DNA of 64,000 nucleotides. Source: Balamuthia mandrillaris (taxonomy: Eukaryota; Discosea; Longamoebia; Balamuthiidae). The DNA is taken from assembly GCA_031835245.1 (NCBI GenBank), contig JAVKOQ010000138.1, forward strand, positions 77,866 through 141,865, in the 5' to 3' direction. Every line of letters starts with the position of its first letter. Positions within the stretch are counted from its first letter, which is position 1. The notes beneath the pieces are model-generated. The model had not been told where the DNA came from, did not search any database, and saw nothing but the letters and a program-made list of their open reading frames with translations. Made by a program: the position numbers and the translations under genes. Positions 1-11,284 of this stretch are shown one piece after another.

Positions 1-51
1 ATTTCAAAAACAAAAACAAACAAAGAACCAAAAACAATCAGTTAACGAATT

Positions 52-1206
52 TTAACTCGAAAGAAGATAAAAGATAATAATGAGAGGAAAGCAATTGCGT
101 ACGGTGAATAAATTGGGTGGAGCAAGAGGAGGGAGGCGCTTGTTCTTTTGCTTGGGTTTGGAAAGCTTTTCCTCGTTGTTGGAATAGAAGACAAATGGTG
201 TGGCTAACGAGAGTTTAGCAGCCACTTCGAACAGCTGCAATAAGTTGGACTACATAATAAACGTGTTAAAAACAATTCAAACATTTGTTGAAAAAGGAGA
301 GAGAGAGAGAGAGAACCTCAACACTTGCAGTAATCTCAAAGAATGGATAGACCCATTGCGCGGCGAGCATTCTACCCTCTTGCGATGTCACTACTCAACA
401 AAAAAAAGCAAAAGTTTGCTTTTTGGGCTACAATATATGAGAAGAGCAGAGGAAAGCGCACCTTCTCGTTGATATGAAAGATCAGTTTTGTTTCCTACCA
501 ACACCATTGGATAAATTTCGCTTTTCTGCAAAGAGTTTTGTTAAAAAACACAAGAACTGCAAAGTCGCTCTCTCACTCTCTCGCTCTTTCTCTCTTCTCT
601 TTCTCTCTCACTCTTGCAGTTGGAAGCTTTTAAGGAAAGTGATGAAAAACACACAAGCGCCCAAACCTTGCCCAACAGGATCTTTTCCCGTAACAGAGAA
701 AGAGTTTCAAAACTGCTGCGATCTGTTACACTGTACATAAGAATAAACACTGCCAGCGTGAAATAGATTGGGTTAGCTGAAGAGATGAAGGCAAGAGAGA
801 GAGAGAGAGAGAGAGAGAAATAGTGAGAGGCGCGTGAGACATACTTGTGGCAGTGTTGAGGTAAATCGCGTCTCGAGAGCTGTAGGATGAGGAAAGCAGA
901 GTTAGGAAAGAGATATGAAAGAGAGAAAAAAATACAGAGAGGTCGCAACTAGTCTAACAGACTACATTCTCGTACTGTCAGCGAATACTGATGTGACTCG
1001 GTTACAAACTGTTGTTGGTTTGTCAAAAAGAAGAAACTCGAAAAGAAATGAGATGAGAGATTCAATACATACGTTAAAGTTCGCATGGAATTGTCTTTGG
1101 AATGGCGGTGAAGCAACAACGATAAGAGGATGAGAAAGTAATAGAAAGAGATGGATAAAGAGAAAGACAGGGAGCGAAGAAAAAAAGTACTGTACCGACA
1201 ACAAGT

Positions 1207-1238
<32 letters not shown>

Positions 1239-1415
1239 AACGACGAAAGAGAACAGGAAAGTTGAGAGAGAAACGTACTTGGCTTTAAAGTCTTCGTAGG
1301 AGGTGATCTTTGGCGCCGCGCGAGCCCCGTTCGAGTGGTTCAAAAAGTTGGCAATGACCTGGGACTTGCCAACCGCTTTGCCACCCACCACCATGATCTC
1401 ACAGAACGAGCTCAT
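52..1415 (-). CDS. Divergent Ras-family small GTPase
   Basis: Ras-fold GTPase, about 190 residues, split over eight exons: 1415-1279, 1094-1073, 1008-950, 879-845, 776-667, 525-462, from 390 to a junction I cannot fix between about 355 and 316, and 234-52. Phases close through the start of exon seven. The P-loop GGKAVGKS (G1) is in exon one, MYSVTDRSSFE (the beta-4 strand of Ras) in exon five, VLVGNKTDL (G4, NKxD) in exon six, and EVAAK (G5-like) in the last exon. The region that should hold the DTAGQ motif (G3/switch II) reads LLDYSRDAIYLN and has no DxxG. An upstream in-frame ATG at 1457 would add 14 basic residues. No CaaX box is visible at the predicted end, so the last exon may be mis-drawn. 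Most introns carry (GA)n on the plus strand. Family membership is firm; active GTP hydrolysis is doubtful. Confidence 0.75.
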
Positions 1416-2417
1416 TCTCTTCCTCTCTTTCTGGCCCTTGCTCTTATCAATCCCCAAAAAAAAAAATAAAATAAAATAAAAGAAAGAAAGAAAAATAAAA
1501 ATAAAAATAAAAATAAAATAAAATAAAATAAATTATATAAAATAAAATAAAATATATAAAATAAACAAACAACGAAAAAAAAAATAGAAAAAAGAAGAAA
1601 AATATTTAAATATTTAAAAAGAAAAAATAGAAAGTGGAGAGAGAGAGCATGTCAATCGTGTCGGTAAGGGATTGGTTTGATGTCAAAAAAAAAAATAAAA
1701 AGATGAGAGAGAGAGGAGGAGTAGCGAAAAAAAAAAAAAGGGTAGCAAACCTTTTTCGTTTTTTGTTTTTTTTTTAAACCTTTGGTTGGTGATCAACGTT
1801 GTTGGCGGTTTTAGCACAACAATTCCATACCAGCCGTCAACCAAAAAACCCGAAAGGACAGAGACAGCGAAAGGGAGAGGCGGTGTGTGCTGTTCTGGCG
1901 TTTCTTGTGTTTGTTTGTTTGGTGGCCAGGGGAAATATTGTTTTAAATAAAAAATAAAACGCGAAAGAAGCGACTGGGCCTTTCTCCCTCGTTGGGATGC
2001 TGTCTTCCAAGTGTGCTGTTTTATTTTTTGTTTTGCTTCCACTTTGACTTCTTTTGTTATTTTGTCGACATTTTGCTCAAAACGATTTGAGCACATATGC
2101 ATCTCATTATGAGCACAATCTGAGCACACCTGAGTATGCAGAATTCGAGTCGACAGACAAACTTCTGCACAGGAAGAACACCATTCGTGCACGGAATGTA
2201 GTTATCCGTCGACAAAAATGGTGTTTCCCAGCACCATTTGAGCAGCAATGCTCCACAAGAGCAACAAACCACAAAAGAAAGAAAGTTGGCGGGGCATTCT
2301 CCCTGTTCTTGGTGGAGTTTTCGGACAGATTACTCCCCCAGCAAGCAGGCGGTTGTTGGTTTAGGGTGGTTTGGGGAGGGCTCATCCTATTTTATTTTTG
2401 TTTCATCCATTTTGTTG

Positions 2418-2449
<32 letters not shown>

Positions 2450-2470
2450 CAGATCATAGATTCATTTTGT
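1416..2470. promoter_or_regulatory. Divergent intergenic/promoter region
   Basis: About 1 kb between the divergent Ras-like gene and the TMEM64-like gene. Positions 1450-1620 are A-rich with repeated aaaataaaat units. GTCGAC sites lie at 2063-2068 (TTTTGTCGACA), 2149 and 2208 (GTCGACAAAA). A run of about 14 T followed by about 17 A at 2419-2449 sits just before the TMEM64-like start and can fold on itself. Reading frames here are Phe/Lys-rich and match nothing, so I call no gene. Confidence 0.5.
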
Positions 2471-3967
2471 TTGGCTTCTTCTTATGAAGTGTGGCCTCCT
2501 TTTTTTTCTCTCTCTCTCTCTCCCTCCTACGTGAAGAAGAACGTTCTTGAACCAAGTTCCAACTCCCTTAAAGAGAGTTCAGTTCTTTCGAACGAAGCCC
2601 ACATGACAGCGGACGTGTTGCTCTCAGCTTCCGACGACAAGCTCCCCGTTTTTGCCGCTTCCACTCCAAGCCATAGCCGAACGCCACACCAAAGCATGTA
2701 CAGCTCTTCTTCCGCCTCTACTTCTTCCACAACTGCCACTTCGACCTCTCCTAGATCCTCCAAACATTCTTCCACTTCCTGCTCTTCCACTTCCACTCCT
2801 TCATCTGCCACAACTGCTTCTTCCTCCCCCACAACCCCTTCCTCTCCCTTTGCTTCTCTCTCCTTCTCCAAAAAAACGTGGTTGATCCCGCTCTTCCTCG
2901 CCATCTTCCTGGGCGTCTACCTCTCGGGCCTCCCCTCCCTCCTCACCTTTGACAACCTCAAGCACCACCGCCAGGAGCTGCGCCACTGGGTCTCCGCTCA
3001 CCCGCGCCTCTCCCCCTTGCTCTACCTCAGCCTCTACTTCCTGCTGGTGAGCCTCTCCCTGCCGGGAGCCACCGTGCTGACCCTCACCGCCGGCTTCCTG
3101 TTTGCCCAGCCCTGGGCCACGGCGTATGCCGTGGTGGGGGCGGCCTCGGGGGCTTGCTGCCTGTTCCTGTGGGCCCGGTATGGCTTGGGTGAGGGTCTTT
3201 TTTGGAGAGGAGGGTCCGCCAACCCAAGGTTGTTTGATGGACGGGGACGAAGAGGAGAGGGAGAGGGAGAGGCCGGCGAGGAAGCTGGGGAAGGGGAAGA
3301 AGCGGAGGGGAGAGAAGAGAGAGGGGTGATGATGGAACGATTGGCGGGGTGGTTGAAGCCACCGGCAGAGGATGAAAATGGAGAAGAGGGAGGAGAGCAG
3401 GGTGGGGAGGGGAGCGACCAAGCGTTGTACATGTTGCTCCTTCGGTTAGTTCCTATCTTTCCCTTTTGGTTGATCAACCTGGGTACGTTCTCGTCATCAC
3501 TCCTTCTCTTCCTCTTTCATCTGTTCATCGCTCTAACCTCCGCTCCGTTTCGTTATGCAGCTCCGTCGCTCTTGGGAGTAAGGTTCAGCACGTTTGCATG
3601 GACGACGTTCGTTGGCATTGTGCCAGGCTCCTACCTCTACACCCAATGTGGGTACGGCCTGTCCAAAGCCATGGAGCAGGACTTGCAGCAGGAGACGTTG
3701 ACTAGCTTCTTGTTCAAGGGCATGCTCAACGAGGATACGGCATTGGGCTTTGTGATCCTGGGCCTTTGGGCCAGCTTTCTGTTGGGGACGTTGTGGTGGC
3801 GTCGCCGTGAGCGTCATCGTCGTCAAAGCCACAAAAATCGTTCCTGTGTCAATGGAAGGGGAGAAGAAGAGAACAAGGAGAAGAAAGAGGGAAAGACGAT
3901 AGAAGAAAGAAAAAGAATAGAGGAACTAAAGACGAAGGAAAAAAAATGTCTTGTGAAACAAGAGTAA
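2471..3967 (+). CDS. VTT-domain (TMEM64/Tvp38/DedA) membrane protein
   Basis: Polytopic membrane protein of the SNARE-associated/VTT family, about 472 residues. Exons are 2471-3482 and 3561-3967; joining them restores INLAPSLLGVRFSTF, the conserved motif of this family, and the phase closes. An ATG at 2602 (MTADVLL) is an alternative start because the first 43 residues are weak. A Ser/Thr-rich N-tail precedes a membrane segment (LIPLFLAIFLGVYLSGL), then VSLSLPGATVLTLTAGFLFAQ, the family signature. A Glu/Gly-rich insert of about 90 residues (3210-3420) interrupts the domain. The tail is Lys/Glu-rich and probably cytosolic. Relatives act in Golgi/ER membrane homeostasis (Tvp38, TMEM64) and as lipid scramblases (TMEM41B); the exact role here is not determined. 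Tail-to-tail with the phosphoesterase. Confidence 0.85.
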   Translation: MASSYEVWPPFFSLSLSPSYVKKNVLEPSSNSLKESSVLSNEAHMTADVLLSASDDKLPVFAASTPSHSRTPHQSMYSSSSASTSSTTATSTSPRSSKHSSTSCSSTSTPSSATTASSSPTTPSSPFASLSFSKKTWLIPLFLAIFLGVYLSGLPSLLTFDNLKHHRQELRHWVSAHPRLSPLLYLSLYFLLVSLSLPGATVLTLTAGFLFAQPWATAYAVVGAASGACCLFLWARYGLGEGLFWRGGSANPRLFDGRGRRGEGEGEAGEEAGEGEEAEGREERGVMMERLAGWLKPPAEDENGEEGGEQGGEGSDQALYMLLLRLVPIFPFWLINLGTFSSSLLLFLFHLFIALTSAPFRYAAPSLLGVRFSTFAWTTFVGIVPGSYLYTQCGYGLSKAMEQDLQQETLTSFLFKGMLNEDTALGFVILGLWASFLLGTLWWRRRERHRRQSHKNRSCVNGRGEEENKEKKEGKTIEERKRIEELKTKEKKCLVKQE

Positions 3968-4080
3968 ATTAGTACATACTTAACAACACTTGTAAATAAT
4001 TGTTTGTTCTTCAAGAAGCAAACCGAGAGAGAGAGAGAGAGAGAGGAGAGAGAGGAGAGAGAGAAGCAAACATTAGTTCT

Positions 4081-4357
4081 TCATTGCTGCCGCGTAGCAG
4101 CGGCCATGCGAACAAGACTTGTGGGGTTGCCGACGCTCGGCACAAAGACGGTAAGAATGCTGTCCTCCGTGGGCACTCCCAAGCGAGTGACCATCGTGCC
4201 CATCATGGACCTGCAGCCTTGTCCTCGATGCACGTACAGCCTATTGGTGCCATTACTCCAAAAGCCATTGTCCTGTGTGAGAAGAATTGTTCAGTAAACG
4301 TTTCTTTAAAAGTAGAGGTGTTTGGAAGCAACAAAATAACAACAAATAATAACCCAC

Positions 4358-4397
<40 letters not shown>

Positions 4398-5017
4398 ACA
4401 GGTATCCCGGCAGCGCCAACAATAGTAACGTTCAGCCCAAAGCTAAGAAATCCAAACTGGCCGCCGTGCGTGTGACCAGAGAGCACCAAAGCCCCATCCT
4501 CGGGAGGGACATGACGAAAACCTCCAGGATCATGCAATAACAACAACCGAAGATACGCTGATGCTCCTTCCAACAACTCTTGCTCTTGTTGTTCGTTAGT
4601 AGATGTTGATTCTTCTTCTCGATTTGACTTAGATTTTTTGTCGTCGGAAGAAGAGGAGGAAGAGGAAGAGGAGGGAGAGGAGGAGGGAGAGCGTTGGTAG
4701 AGGGGAGGAAACTTCCTGCAGACGCTCTCGATATGGTCTTTGCGTGTTCGGATGGACTTATAGTCCAAACCAACAATTTGAACCATCACATCGTCTGATG
4801 AAGAAAAGGGCGTGTTACAATAACTACAAGAAAACGAGAGTTACGTTAAAGACAAAAGAGACGCACTTATTTTCACTCGAAACTCCTCATCCACCAGGAG
4901 ACGAACGTGAACCCGTCGCAAACCCGCTTTTACTCCTTCCTCCACTACCGCTTCCTCTTTGTCATGATTCTGAAAAGAAATGTCAAAAAGGAAATGGAAT
5001 CGAAAAGAATACAGCAT

Positions 5018-5058
<41 letters not shown>

Positions 5059-6860
5059 AAGGTACCCCCAAACAAGCAAAAACACGGTTCTGCTTGGCGA
5101 AGCTTTTCAGAGGCTTCAGAGCAGCAGCCAAGATATTCTCGGTATCGCCATGGGCCTCCGCTGTAAGAAAGTCTCCGGTCAGTAGAATGAGATCAGGTCG
5201 AAGGTCAACTGCTCCTTGACAAATTCCTTTCAACCTTTGCACGGACATGATGGGTCCCAAATGTGGATCTTCAGAATGAAGATTTATGACGAGAGAGCGA
5301 GAGAGAGAGAGAGAGAGAACGAGTGAGTAAGACGCGGGGGAGGAGTAGAGAGCAAAGCGGAGAGGAATGGGAGAAAAGGAGAGATTGAGTGATAACCTGT
5401 TATGATAATAATTTTCAAAGGACGATAACGATGAAGGCTGTTTGTCGGTGGAGGCCCTTTGGGGCATCGCTGATAACAAAAGCTTAGCAACAAGAACAAG
5501 ATTAGGGCAACAATAAGGGTAGTACCTTAGGACGGTCAATGACGTTGCTATTGTTGTCAGACTGAGAAGCTTCTGTAGAGGGCAAAGTAGTGGAAGAAGG
5601 AGGGTCGCTGGGCGACATGCGAGCAGGAGAAGTGGGACTGGAATGAGAGGAAATTGGTGAAGCAGGAGGAGAAGCAGGAGATGAATGAGGCAGAGTAAGG
5701 TCCACGCGCTTCCAGTTCTGAAGACTTCGTGTGTGTAAAGTCTGACACAACCCATAAGCAGCCAAGGCAAGCGGCAATATCGATAGTCCAAAGCAAAGGA
5801 TAGGATGAATGGAGAAGGAGAGACCGAACCAGGAAAGAAAGAAGGAAGAAGCCAAAGAAGAGCGAGAGGGTAAGACCAAAGGAAACAATGGCATCATCGG
5901 GAAAGCCAACAGCATGGCTGTGAAGAACCACGTTGCTGGCCAACTGATGAACAAGCGGTAGGGCAGGCTGCGCATGCGACACCGGCTGATCGCACAAAAC
6001 TGGAAGAGCACGCATAGGTGATAGTAGGCAAAGAGGAGATAGACCAGCAGCACTTTGTTGGCTTGTACCACTTGGAAGAGGCTCAGTCCGAAAGCTCTCA
6101 GAAGTGTTAGAAGATCTTCTCCATCCACTAATAGGTATAAGTTTTGTTTGTGCGATACGTTACTTGCGTGAGAAGAGAGCTGGAACATAGAAGAAAATAC
6201 AAGCAAGAGAAAGACAGAGAAACGAAGGTAGAGGCGAGAGGCGAGAGGCGAGAGGCGAGAACGAGAGAAGCAGAGAAGAACGAAGAAAACAGCGAACAAC
6301 AAGTATAGATGAGGTGCCGTACAAGGAAGGTGAGAATGCAACGTCGTAGCATTGAACACGTAGTCATCGGCAGCCTCGTTAGCAGCAACACCCTGTGTCA
6401 CAGCGATCAAAGGAGAGAACAACGGCCCCTGGTTGAGCAGCGTGAAGATGGAGACGTACAAAAACGCCAAGAACGAGTAGTACAGCCAAGTGAGGGTCAT
6501 CAAGGGGGCGGCCTTACGCATGCCCGGCAGACCCTGACTTTTTTGCTGGCGGTGGTGAGGGTCTTGGTGGTGTGGGTCTTGCTCGTTCTGCTTCTTCTGC
6601 TTCGGACGCTTCCTTCTTCCAAAAAGACCTCCACTGCTGCCGCCGCCGCCGTTGCGGCGATAGCACACCCACACCAACAGGGTGGTCAGGGCGGTGAAGA
6701 GGGCGTAGAGCAGGGCCAGGTGGTGCGGCTGCAGGGAGAGGTGGGGGGAGACGATGACCTCGGAGAGGGTGGCCAGGCGAGGGGCAAAGTAGAGCAGCTC
6801 GAAGAGGGGCACGAGGCTGCCCGCGACGATGCACAGAAAGAGCTTTTGGAACTTGCGCAT
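4081..6860 (-). CDS. Polytopic calcineurin-like metallophosphoesterase
   Basis: Six exons, all phases closing: 6860-5526, 5469-5397, 5268-5066, 4969-4867, 4794-4400, 4272-4081, giving 766 residues. The first about 370 residues hold roughly eight to ten hydrophobic segments, then a Ser/Pro-rich linker and the phosphoesterase domain. Metal motifs are DPHLGP (about 470, first Asp-x-His), LTGDF (GD), GNHD (537-540), LLLHDP (about 659) and SGHTHGGQ (about 677). The ending, DNGFWSNGTNRLYVHRG, is typical of the YkuE-like branch, which in bacteria has an N-terminal membrane anchor. A Ser/Glu-rich insert lies between GNHD and GHTH. Substrate unknown. The motifs DPHLGP and GNHD are each completed only by splicing, which supports the model. 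A 10-base tandem repeat (gagaggcga-type, 6228-6262) stays in frame inside a membrane segment and could be a missed intron. Confidence 0.85.
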
Positions 6861-7523
6861 CTTTTTTTTCGGTTTCAATAGAACAAGGAAGAAGCACAGG
6901 AACAGGAGGATAAAAAGGTCAGCATGGTCCACCCTACTGAGTGTACTCTCTTGTGAAAAACAAAACACACACCCCCAAAGGGGAGCACACCGATAGTGGT
7001 GGAAAAAAAAAACCAAGGGTACCTTTCAACGCTTGGTTCGTGGGGACTATCACGCCACCAGTGGTGAGGGCACACGCCTTGGATGGGTCTATCCAAAGAG
7101 AGAGGGACTTTATAAGTTGGTTATGCCGTTCCACCAACCAACAAATAGCAGCAGTAGTGGCAGCAGTGGTCTCACTGGAAATGCTTTTGCCTGAACTTTT
7201 ATTTTTGTTTTTCTCGCTCTCTTCACCGCTGCTGCGGGATGCATCGACCCATGTATGACGTCATCATTTTATCCTTTTCAAGGGTTGCAGACGTCAGCTA
7301 TTGATCAATCTATTAGATTTCAATTCCCCAATGGAAAATCAAACATCGTAAAGCTTTGATAAGGACATTTATGACTTCGGATCAATCTACAAATTTTGGC
7401 ACTCACCAATGGAAAATCAAATAACGAGATGCACCGTGGACATTTTGTTCGGTTTTTGTCCAGCACATGTGTTAAGCTTAACGGAATTTTTTTTTCTTTT
7501 AGAGGAAAAAAAAGTAAAGAGAG
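6861..7523. promoter_or_regulatory. Bidirectional promoter with CRE-like site and 78-bp duplication
   Basis: Gap between the divergent phosphoesterase and NSMCE1 genes. A perfect TGACGTCA lies at 7256-7263, and GACGTCAG at 7290. An imperfect tandem duplication of 77-78 bases is marked by gatcaatcta at 7303 and 7380 and by CCAATGGAAAATCAAA at 7328-7343 and 7406-7421. No convincing coding sequence. Confidence 0.5.
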
Positions 7524-7996
7524 ATGAGAAGAGGAAGAAGAGCCACCACGGAAGAGCCGGCGACGGCGGCTGCCGCTGCTTCCACCAACAAACGACCAAA
7601 AGTCATCGACGATGACGAAGGCTCTTCTGAGGAGGAACGAAACGCACGTCAAGCCAGAAACACTAATGGCGGTGGAGGAGGGGCGTCCTCTTCGACCTCG
7701 GCCACAACGTCCGCCCTGACGGATGTTCATCGGTTGCTGTTGCAATATTTGATCGCGAGACACATCGTTAGCTTGGCCAGACTTCAGGCTAAGTTTGAAG
7801 AGATCTGCACTGCTTGTGGCTGTATGTTTCAACTTTTCGCTACTTTTTTTACCGTTTCGTCTTCTCTTCTTTGCTGCTTCTTTCTTCTTTCCTCTTCTTC
7901 TTCCTCCTCCTCCTCCTCTTCTCCTTCTTCTCTCTCACTTTCACTCCTCTCTTTCTTTTATCTTCTCTACTCTCTCTCTCACACTAGCTCTCACTC

Positions 7997-8031
<35 letters not shown>

Positions 8032-9084
8032 TTCACCTTCTTTCTTTGCTCTCTCTAACAAACAAATCGAAACAAACAACACAACCAGGCGATGACACGG
8101 ATCAACTGGAAACCTACTTGGGAACCGTTAGCAGACGCCTCCACTTTTTGTTTATGGACGTGCGAAAGATAGTCTCGGAGAACAATGGCAAAGTCTATTG
8201 GGGATTGATCAACACGCGCTCCGATGAGCCCTCTCAAATGAGCACTTATCTCACTCTCGTCGAGCTTGAATATTTCAAACGAATGGTATTCACGTACTTT
8301 CTTTGCTTCTTTCTTTTCTGGTTGTCTGTTTCTATCGTTATTGTTTGCTGTACACTCTTATTATCTTGCTCTTCTCTTTTATCTTCGCAATCCCATCTCT
8401 TTCTCATTATTCTTTTCTCTGTTTCTCTGCTGCTTCTCTCTCTCCTCTCATCACAACAAACATTCACAAATACAAAAAAAAAAAGATGAAAGCAATAATT
8501 CTAGAATCAGAGGGAACGGGGGAGATCAACAAAACGGACGCTCTCAACTTAGCCAGGGAGCTCAAAGACCGGGGCTTCACTCTAAAAGAGGCCGAAGACA
8601 CCATCTCCACTTTCATAAAGGACAAATGGCTGCACGAGACCACCGAGACGTTCTCGTTGGGGGTGAGAACATTGTTGGAACTGCGGCCCTATTTGGAGGA
8701 GGTCTATGGCGATGAACTGGTAGAGTGTGTCCTTTGTGCAGAGATTGTTATTCGGGTAATGTGCTTTATTTTTCTGTTGCTGTCTTGTTTATACTCTCTC
8801 TCTTCTCTATCTCTCTCTCTTTCTCTGCTCCTGCTTCTCTTCCCGCTCTCTCCTCTCTTTCTATATCTCCCTCTCCTGCCTCTCCTCTCTTGGTTGACAA
8901 TTAAAAAACACAACAGGGCCAAAAGTGCTCCAATGATAAGTGCACCACCAAAATGCATCACCACTGCGCACGGAGATGGTTCGCTGGTAAAAGCACAAGC
9001 AACTGTCCCACTTGCACTCGCCCTTGGCCTGCACTCCAACAAGAACAACAACCAGAAAGGAGCAGAAAAAGAAGAGGTGAATGA
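7524..9084 (+). CDS. NSMCE1: SMC5/6 complex subunit NSE1 (RING E3)
   Basis: Non-SMC element 1 of the SMC5/6 DNA-repair complex, a nuclear RING-type ubiquitin ligase that pairs with MAGE (Nse3). Exons 7524-7821, 8089-8285, 8486-8755 and 8917-9084 give 310 residues; every phase closes. An Ala/Lys/Glu-rich N-tail of about 55 residues precedes the winged-helix part, with the family signatures LTDVHRLLLQYLIARHIVSL, VYWGLINTRSDEPSQMST and LELRPYLEEVYGD. The C-terminal variant RING reads CVLCAEIVIRGQKC, then HHHCARRWF and CPTC, completed only by joining exons three and four. Human NSMCE1 is about 266 residues, so this copy is longer only at the N terminus. Introns are (CT)n-rich. A basic KRRGE ending replaces any longer tail. 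Confidence 0.93.
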
Positions 9085-9172
9085 AGGTTTTTTTTTTTGA
9101 TGTTATTGTAATGGAAATATTTACACAAAGGAATGGTGATGCATTTTTAATATGTTTGTTTAACGCAGGTGT

Positions 9173-10635
9173 TCAGTAAAAGTTGGAGACGTTTATGGCT
9201 TGTGCTGCTAACCACAGTCTCTGAACTGTACGAACAGAAGAACGACAGTGAGAGAAGATGAGAAGTGAGAGAGAACAGAGAGAGAGAGAAAAGTGAGAGA
9301 GGGGAGAGAGTACGTACGCAACAACTGCACAACAGCAATAAAGACCGACTTATGGTCCGACCCGGCAAAGAACTCTATCACTCCATAGGCCGTGGCAACG
9401 GGCACCAACGGCGGGAAGAACGAGCTCAGCACAATGTACTTGAAGGCCTGCTTGGCAGCAAAGCTTCCACCTGTCTTCGCCACTCCATATCCCTTTTGCG
9501 TGAGAGAACGCGGGTCAAAAGCGCCGTTAAGCAGCTGCGCCTTGAGGCCGTCGAGAAGGAAAGCGGGAGAAGGCGAGGTGGGAAGAGGATGGAAGGTGAT
9601 CGAGTGGGAGACGGATTGGCCTTTGTGCTCCTCCTCGTGAGCGAGCTCGCGGCGGCGGAACTCGTCTTTCTCGGACTCCTCCTGCTTGAGGTTATAGTGG
9701 AGAAAGACGCAGAGCTCGATGAGGAAGCGGCGGACTTTCTCTGAGGTGATGCCATTGGTGGCAAGAATGTCGCGCAATGCTATTATCTGTTGTGATATGT
9801 TTTTTTGAACATCTAGTTAACAAAATGCTACGTAGTTATATACCGAAAATGAAAGAGAATAATACCTCGGTCTCGTGCAACAGCCTCTTGCACGTCTCCA
9901 CCAAATGTGCATCCGGGTGCTTCTCATCCACCTTCTTCATCTGTCCTCGGTGCGTCTTCCTGAGGTCCTCCAAGAACAGCAGCTCTAAATTGGAGACGGT
10001 GTGATCCTGTGAGTCCTCTGCCACTTTGATGCTGTCTCTGTCGGAGATGCCTTTGCCAATGTCCTCTGGGCGATGTTCTTTAGGGTATACATTGGTGAGA
10101 CCACGTCGAAGACAGGAATGCCAGTTGCTCGGCTTGTTGCCGGGATTCAACGTCTCCCAAGTGTGTTCGGCTCTTACAAAGTTGTGGAACATCAGCAGAA
10201 CGCAACAAGAAGAAGGAAGGATGGGAGCAAGCAAGGAAGTCAACAGGGAAAAGAAAGAAAGAAGGAAACAGAAATGGAGAAAGCAAGTTTACCTGAATTG
10301 GATGCCATGTCTTTTAGCATGAATAATCTTCCACGCTTCAGCATGGGCGTCTCCAAACTTTTTGGATTTGACCAGGTCTATGTTGAGAATGTCCGCCACT
10401 TGTTGTCTTGTGGCTGGATGCATGGACACCAGGTACAGGAACTGGCAGAAAAAAGGCAGAAAGAAATCAGAACAGGGTAAGCACTGAATGAAGAAAAACA
10501 GAATAACGTACTGGACGGGTCATGCCGCATTCATGTGCCTTAATGCGATACTCGGACGTGCGCCTCATCTCGGATAAAATGTCTTCCAGTTCTAATGTCT
10601 TCATTAGGAGAAAGCAAATCTTCATTAGTCTTCGC

Positions 10636-10677
<42 letters not shown>

Positions 10678-11284
10678 CTCGCTATCTTCATCTTTCCCTT
10701 TCCTTTCAATCCTCTTTCTTCTTTTCCTTACCTTGTAGCTAGCACCAAATGGTTGAGACAAGAACTCTTCCGTCAGTCTCGCCACCTCTGCCGCGTAGTT
10801 CTTGACCAGCTTGGCCATGACCTTCATCCCCAACAAAAAAGGCGAGTGGGACTGCAAGTAGAGCCGCAGGGAGGCCGGCGAGGTCTCCGGCTTGACCTCA
10901 AACTCGATGGCCTCCGTGGGCGAGCCCGAGTGCAGCTTGTAGATGTCCCTCCACAAGGGCTTCTCCATGTGAGGCGCGCGCACCTCCACATCGCAGGAGA
11001 TGTAACGTGGTCCCTTCTTTCCTGGTTGTTTTGTTTAACAGTGAGCAGAAAGAACCGACAAGACGGAGCTGAGACGCCACAAGGAGACAAACGACAAAAG
11101 AGAGAGAGAGAGAGAGAGAGAGCAACGTACCGCCAGGAAGCAAATGGTCGGTGGTGTGAAGGATGAGGGCGTATTGGCCAGGGGTGAGGTCCTTCAGGAA
11201 GTACTCCTTCGCCCTCTGTGTGGGCTTCAGCCTCATGGGCTTGCCCGGATGTCCCTCCTTGTGCAACTCCCACACGGTCTCCAT
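9173..11284 (-). CDS. Unrecognised multi-exon protein
   Basis: I do not recognise this protein. Exons 11284-11131, 11021-10732, 10619-10512 (or 10598-10512; two in-frame acceptors), 10441-10293, 10172-9866, 9786-9318 and 9225-9173 close in phase and give about 509 residues. An alternative last acceptor at 9220 would extend it to 9147. The N-terminal 150 residues look like a beta-rich domain (GPRYISCDVEVRAP; RLYLQSHSPF). The middle is helical and charged (ISDRDSIKVAEDS; LEDLRKTHRGQMKKVDEKHP). Near the end a hydrophobic stretch, YIVLSSFFPPLVPVATAYG, could enter or cross a membrane. Stable reading frame, coherent splice sites and low Ser/Glu repeat content argue that it is real. The intron at 10620-10731 carries (CT)n on the plus strand, opposite to most introns of minus-strand genes here. 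Confidence 0.7.

Noticed and set aside
1683-2434. Overlapping open frames on both strands in the 1.7-2.4 kb gap
   Set aside because: Phe/Lys-rich, no splice-linked extension and no motif; they overlap a promoter with T/A tracts.
6228-6262. Intron inside exon one of the phosphoesterase at the 10-base tandem repeat
   Set aside because: No GT/AG pair there keeps the frame, and the open frame continues as plausible membrane helices.
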